The notes beneath the pieces were generated by a model. The model did not search any database and had not been told where the DNA came from. It saw only the letters and a list, made by a program, of their open reading frames with translations. This document shows, piece by piece, positions 63,767 through 64,000 of a stretch of 64,000 nucleotides of DNA. Position numbers and translations under genes: made by a program. Origin of the DNA: Arthrobacter echini (GTDB lineage Bacteria; Actinomycetota; Actinomycetes; Actinomycetales; Micrococcaceae); contig NZ_SSWH01000003.1 in NCBI RefSeq assembly GCF_004803505.1, forward strand, positions 186,001 through 250,000, in the 5' to 3' direction. Position 1 is the first letter of the stretch. Each line of letters begins with the position of its first letter.

Positions 63767-64000
63767 TCAGCGAGGCCGGATCCCGTCCGCCTCGGAGGAT
63801 CCGTCCGCGCTGCCCGGGATCGGGCGTCCCCGGGAGACCAGCCAGGCGAGCCAGATGCCGAGTGCATAGAGCGGCAGACCCATGGCGACGCGGGAGGAAC
63901 CGAGAGCGGCCACGTTGTCCGCGAGGTAGAGCGGTACCTGGACCACCAGTCGCAGGGCGAGCACCGACACGATGATCCATGTCGCGATGGAGTAGGCCCG
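63767..64000 (-). CDS. DUF3159 family membrane protein, partial (C-terminal part)
   Basis: Open on the minus strand from the window edge to a stop at 63767, giving the last 77 residues. The sequence RAYSIATWIIVSVLALRLVV, then QVPLYLADNVAALGSSRVAM and LYALGIWLAWLVSRGRP, matches the C-terminal helices of DUF3159 proteins, which in actinobacteria usually follow the TrkA pair. It converges on the second TrkA gene with a 12-base gap. Function unknown; the start lies outside the window. Confidence 0.85.
   Translation of the reverse strand, partial: RAYSIATWIIVSVLALRLVVQVPLYLADNVAALGSSRVAMGLPLYALGIWLAWLVSRGRPIPGSADGSSEADGIRPR

Overview
The window reads as a chromosomal stretch from a high-GC actinobacterium, most likely an Arthrobacter-like member of the Micrococcaceae. 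This is inferred from roughly two-thirds GC, frequent GTG starts, a class Ib nrdHIEF ribonucleotide reductase operon, a DUF222/HNH endonuclease gene, and the block rne / rplU-rpmA-obg-proB-proA / nadD-rsfS. There is no transposase, integrase, CRISPR array or rRNA. One tRNA gene, Ala(GGC), is present. Both ends cut through genes: a membrane protein at 1-271 and a DUF3159 protein at 63767-64000.

Layout. 1-11.2 kb is a mixed accessory stretch: a secreted Asp-rich repeat protein, Mn-catalase, DUF427 protein, thioesterase, MFS exporter, a Cys-cluster/pentapeptide protein, a glycosyltransferase, a short AlkD-like protein, a CPBP-type membrane protein, SdpI-like protein, a zinc alcohol dehydrogenase and a coiled-coil membrane protein. 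11.4-19.5 kb is a type I restriction-modification locus in the order [HTH plus degenerate N6-methylase]-hsdM-hsdS-hsdR, tightly packed, with low-GC recognition domains in hsdS. 20.3-21.7 kb holds a DUF222/HNH endonuclease.

21.8-28.6 kb is a compact dormancy/redox-type module resembling the mycobacterial DosR (DevR) regulon: an alcohol dehydrogenase operon with a STAS-like protein, two universal stress proteins, a NarL/DevR-type regulator, a GAF-GAF histidine kinase of DevS type, and two pyridoxamine-oxidase-like flavin proteins. Four short sequences resembling the DosR box lie in its three regulatory gaps. 28.7-32.7 kb is nrdF-nrdE-nrdI-nrdH (reading leftwards), with a pair of NrdR-like boxes upstream.

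33-43.2 kb is again accessory: a LysR regulator, an App1-type phosphatase, an HNH protein, a secreted Pro/Ala-rich protein, a flavin monooxygenase coupled to a short-chain dehydrogenase, and a Crp/Fnr regulator divergent from a metal-binding HMA protein and a P1B-type ATPase. A perfect FNR-type palindrome lies in the divergent promoter. 43.3-45.2 kb is a small lower-GC patch with a 54-residue protein and an unrecognised 448-residue membrane protein, abutting the 3' end of tRNA-Ala.

45.3-60.3 kb is mostly housekeeping on the minus strand: histidine phosphatase, rsfS, nadD, proA, proB, obg, rpmA, rplU, rne, dxs and a TrmA-type RNA methyltransferase. 60.3-63.8 kb holds a KimA-like APC transporter divergent from a pair of TrkA/RCK proteins, which together look like a potassium uptake unit. 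I saw no single large undescribed system. The best candidates for something new are the degenerate HTH-methylase at the head of the RM locus, the two-gene low-GC unit beside tRNA-Ala, the Asp-rich cell-surface protein, and the locally wired DevR-type and FNR-type circuits.
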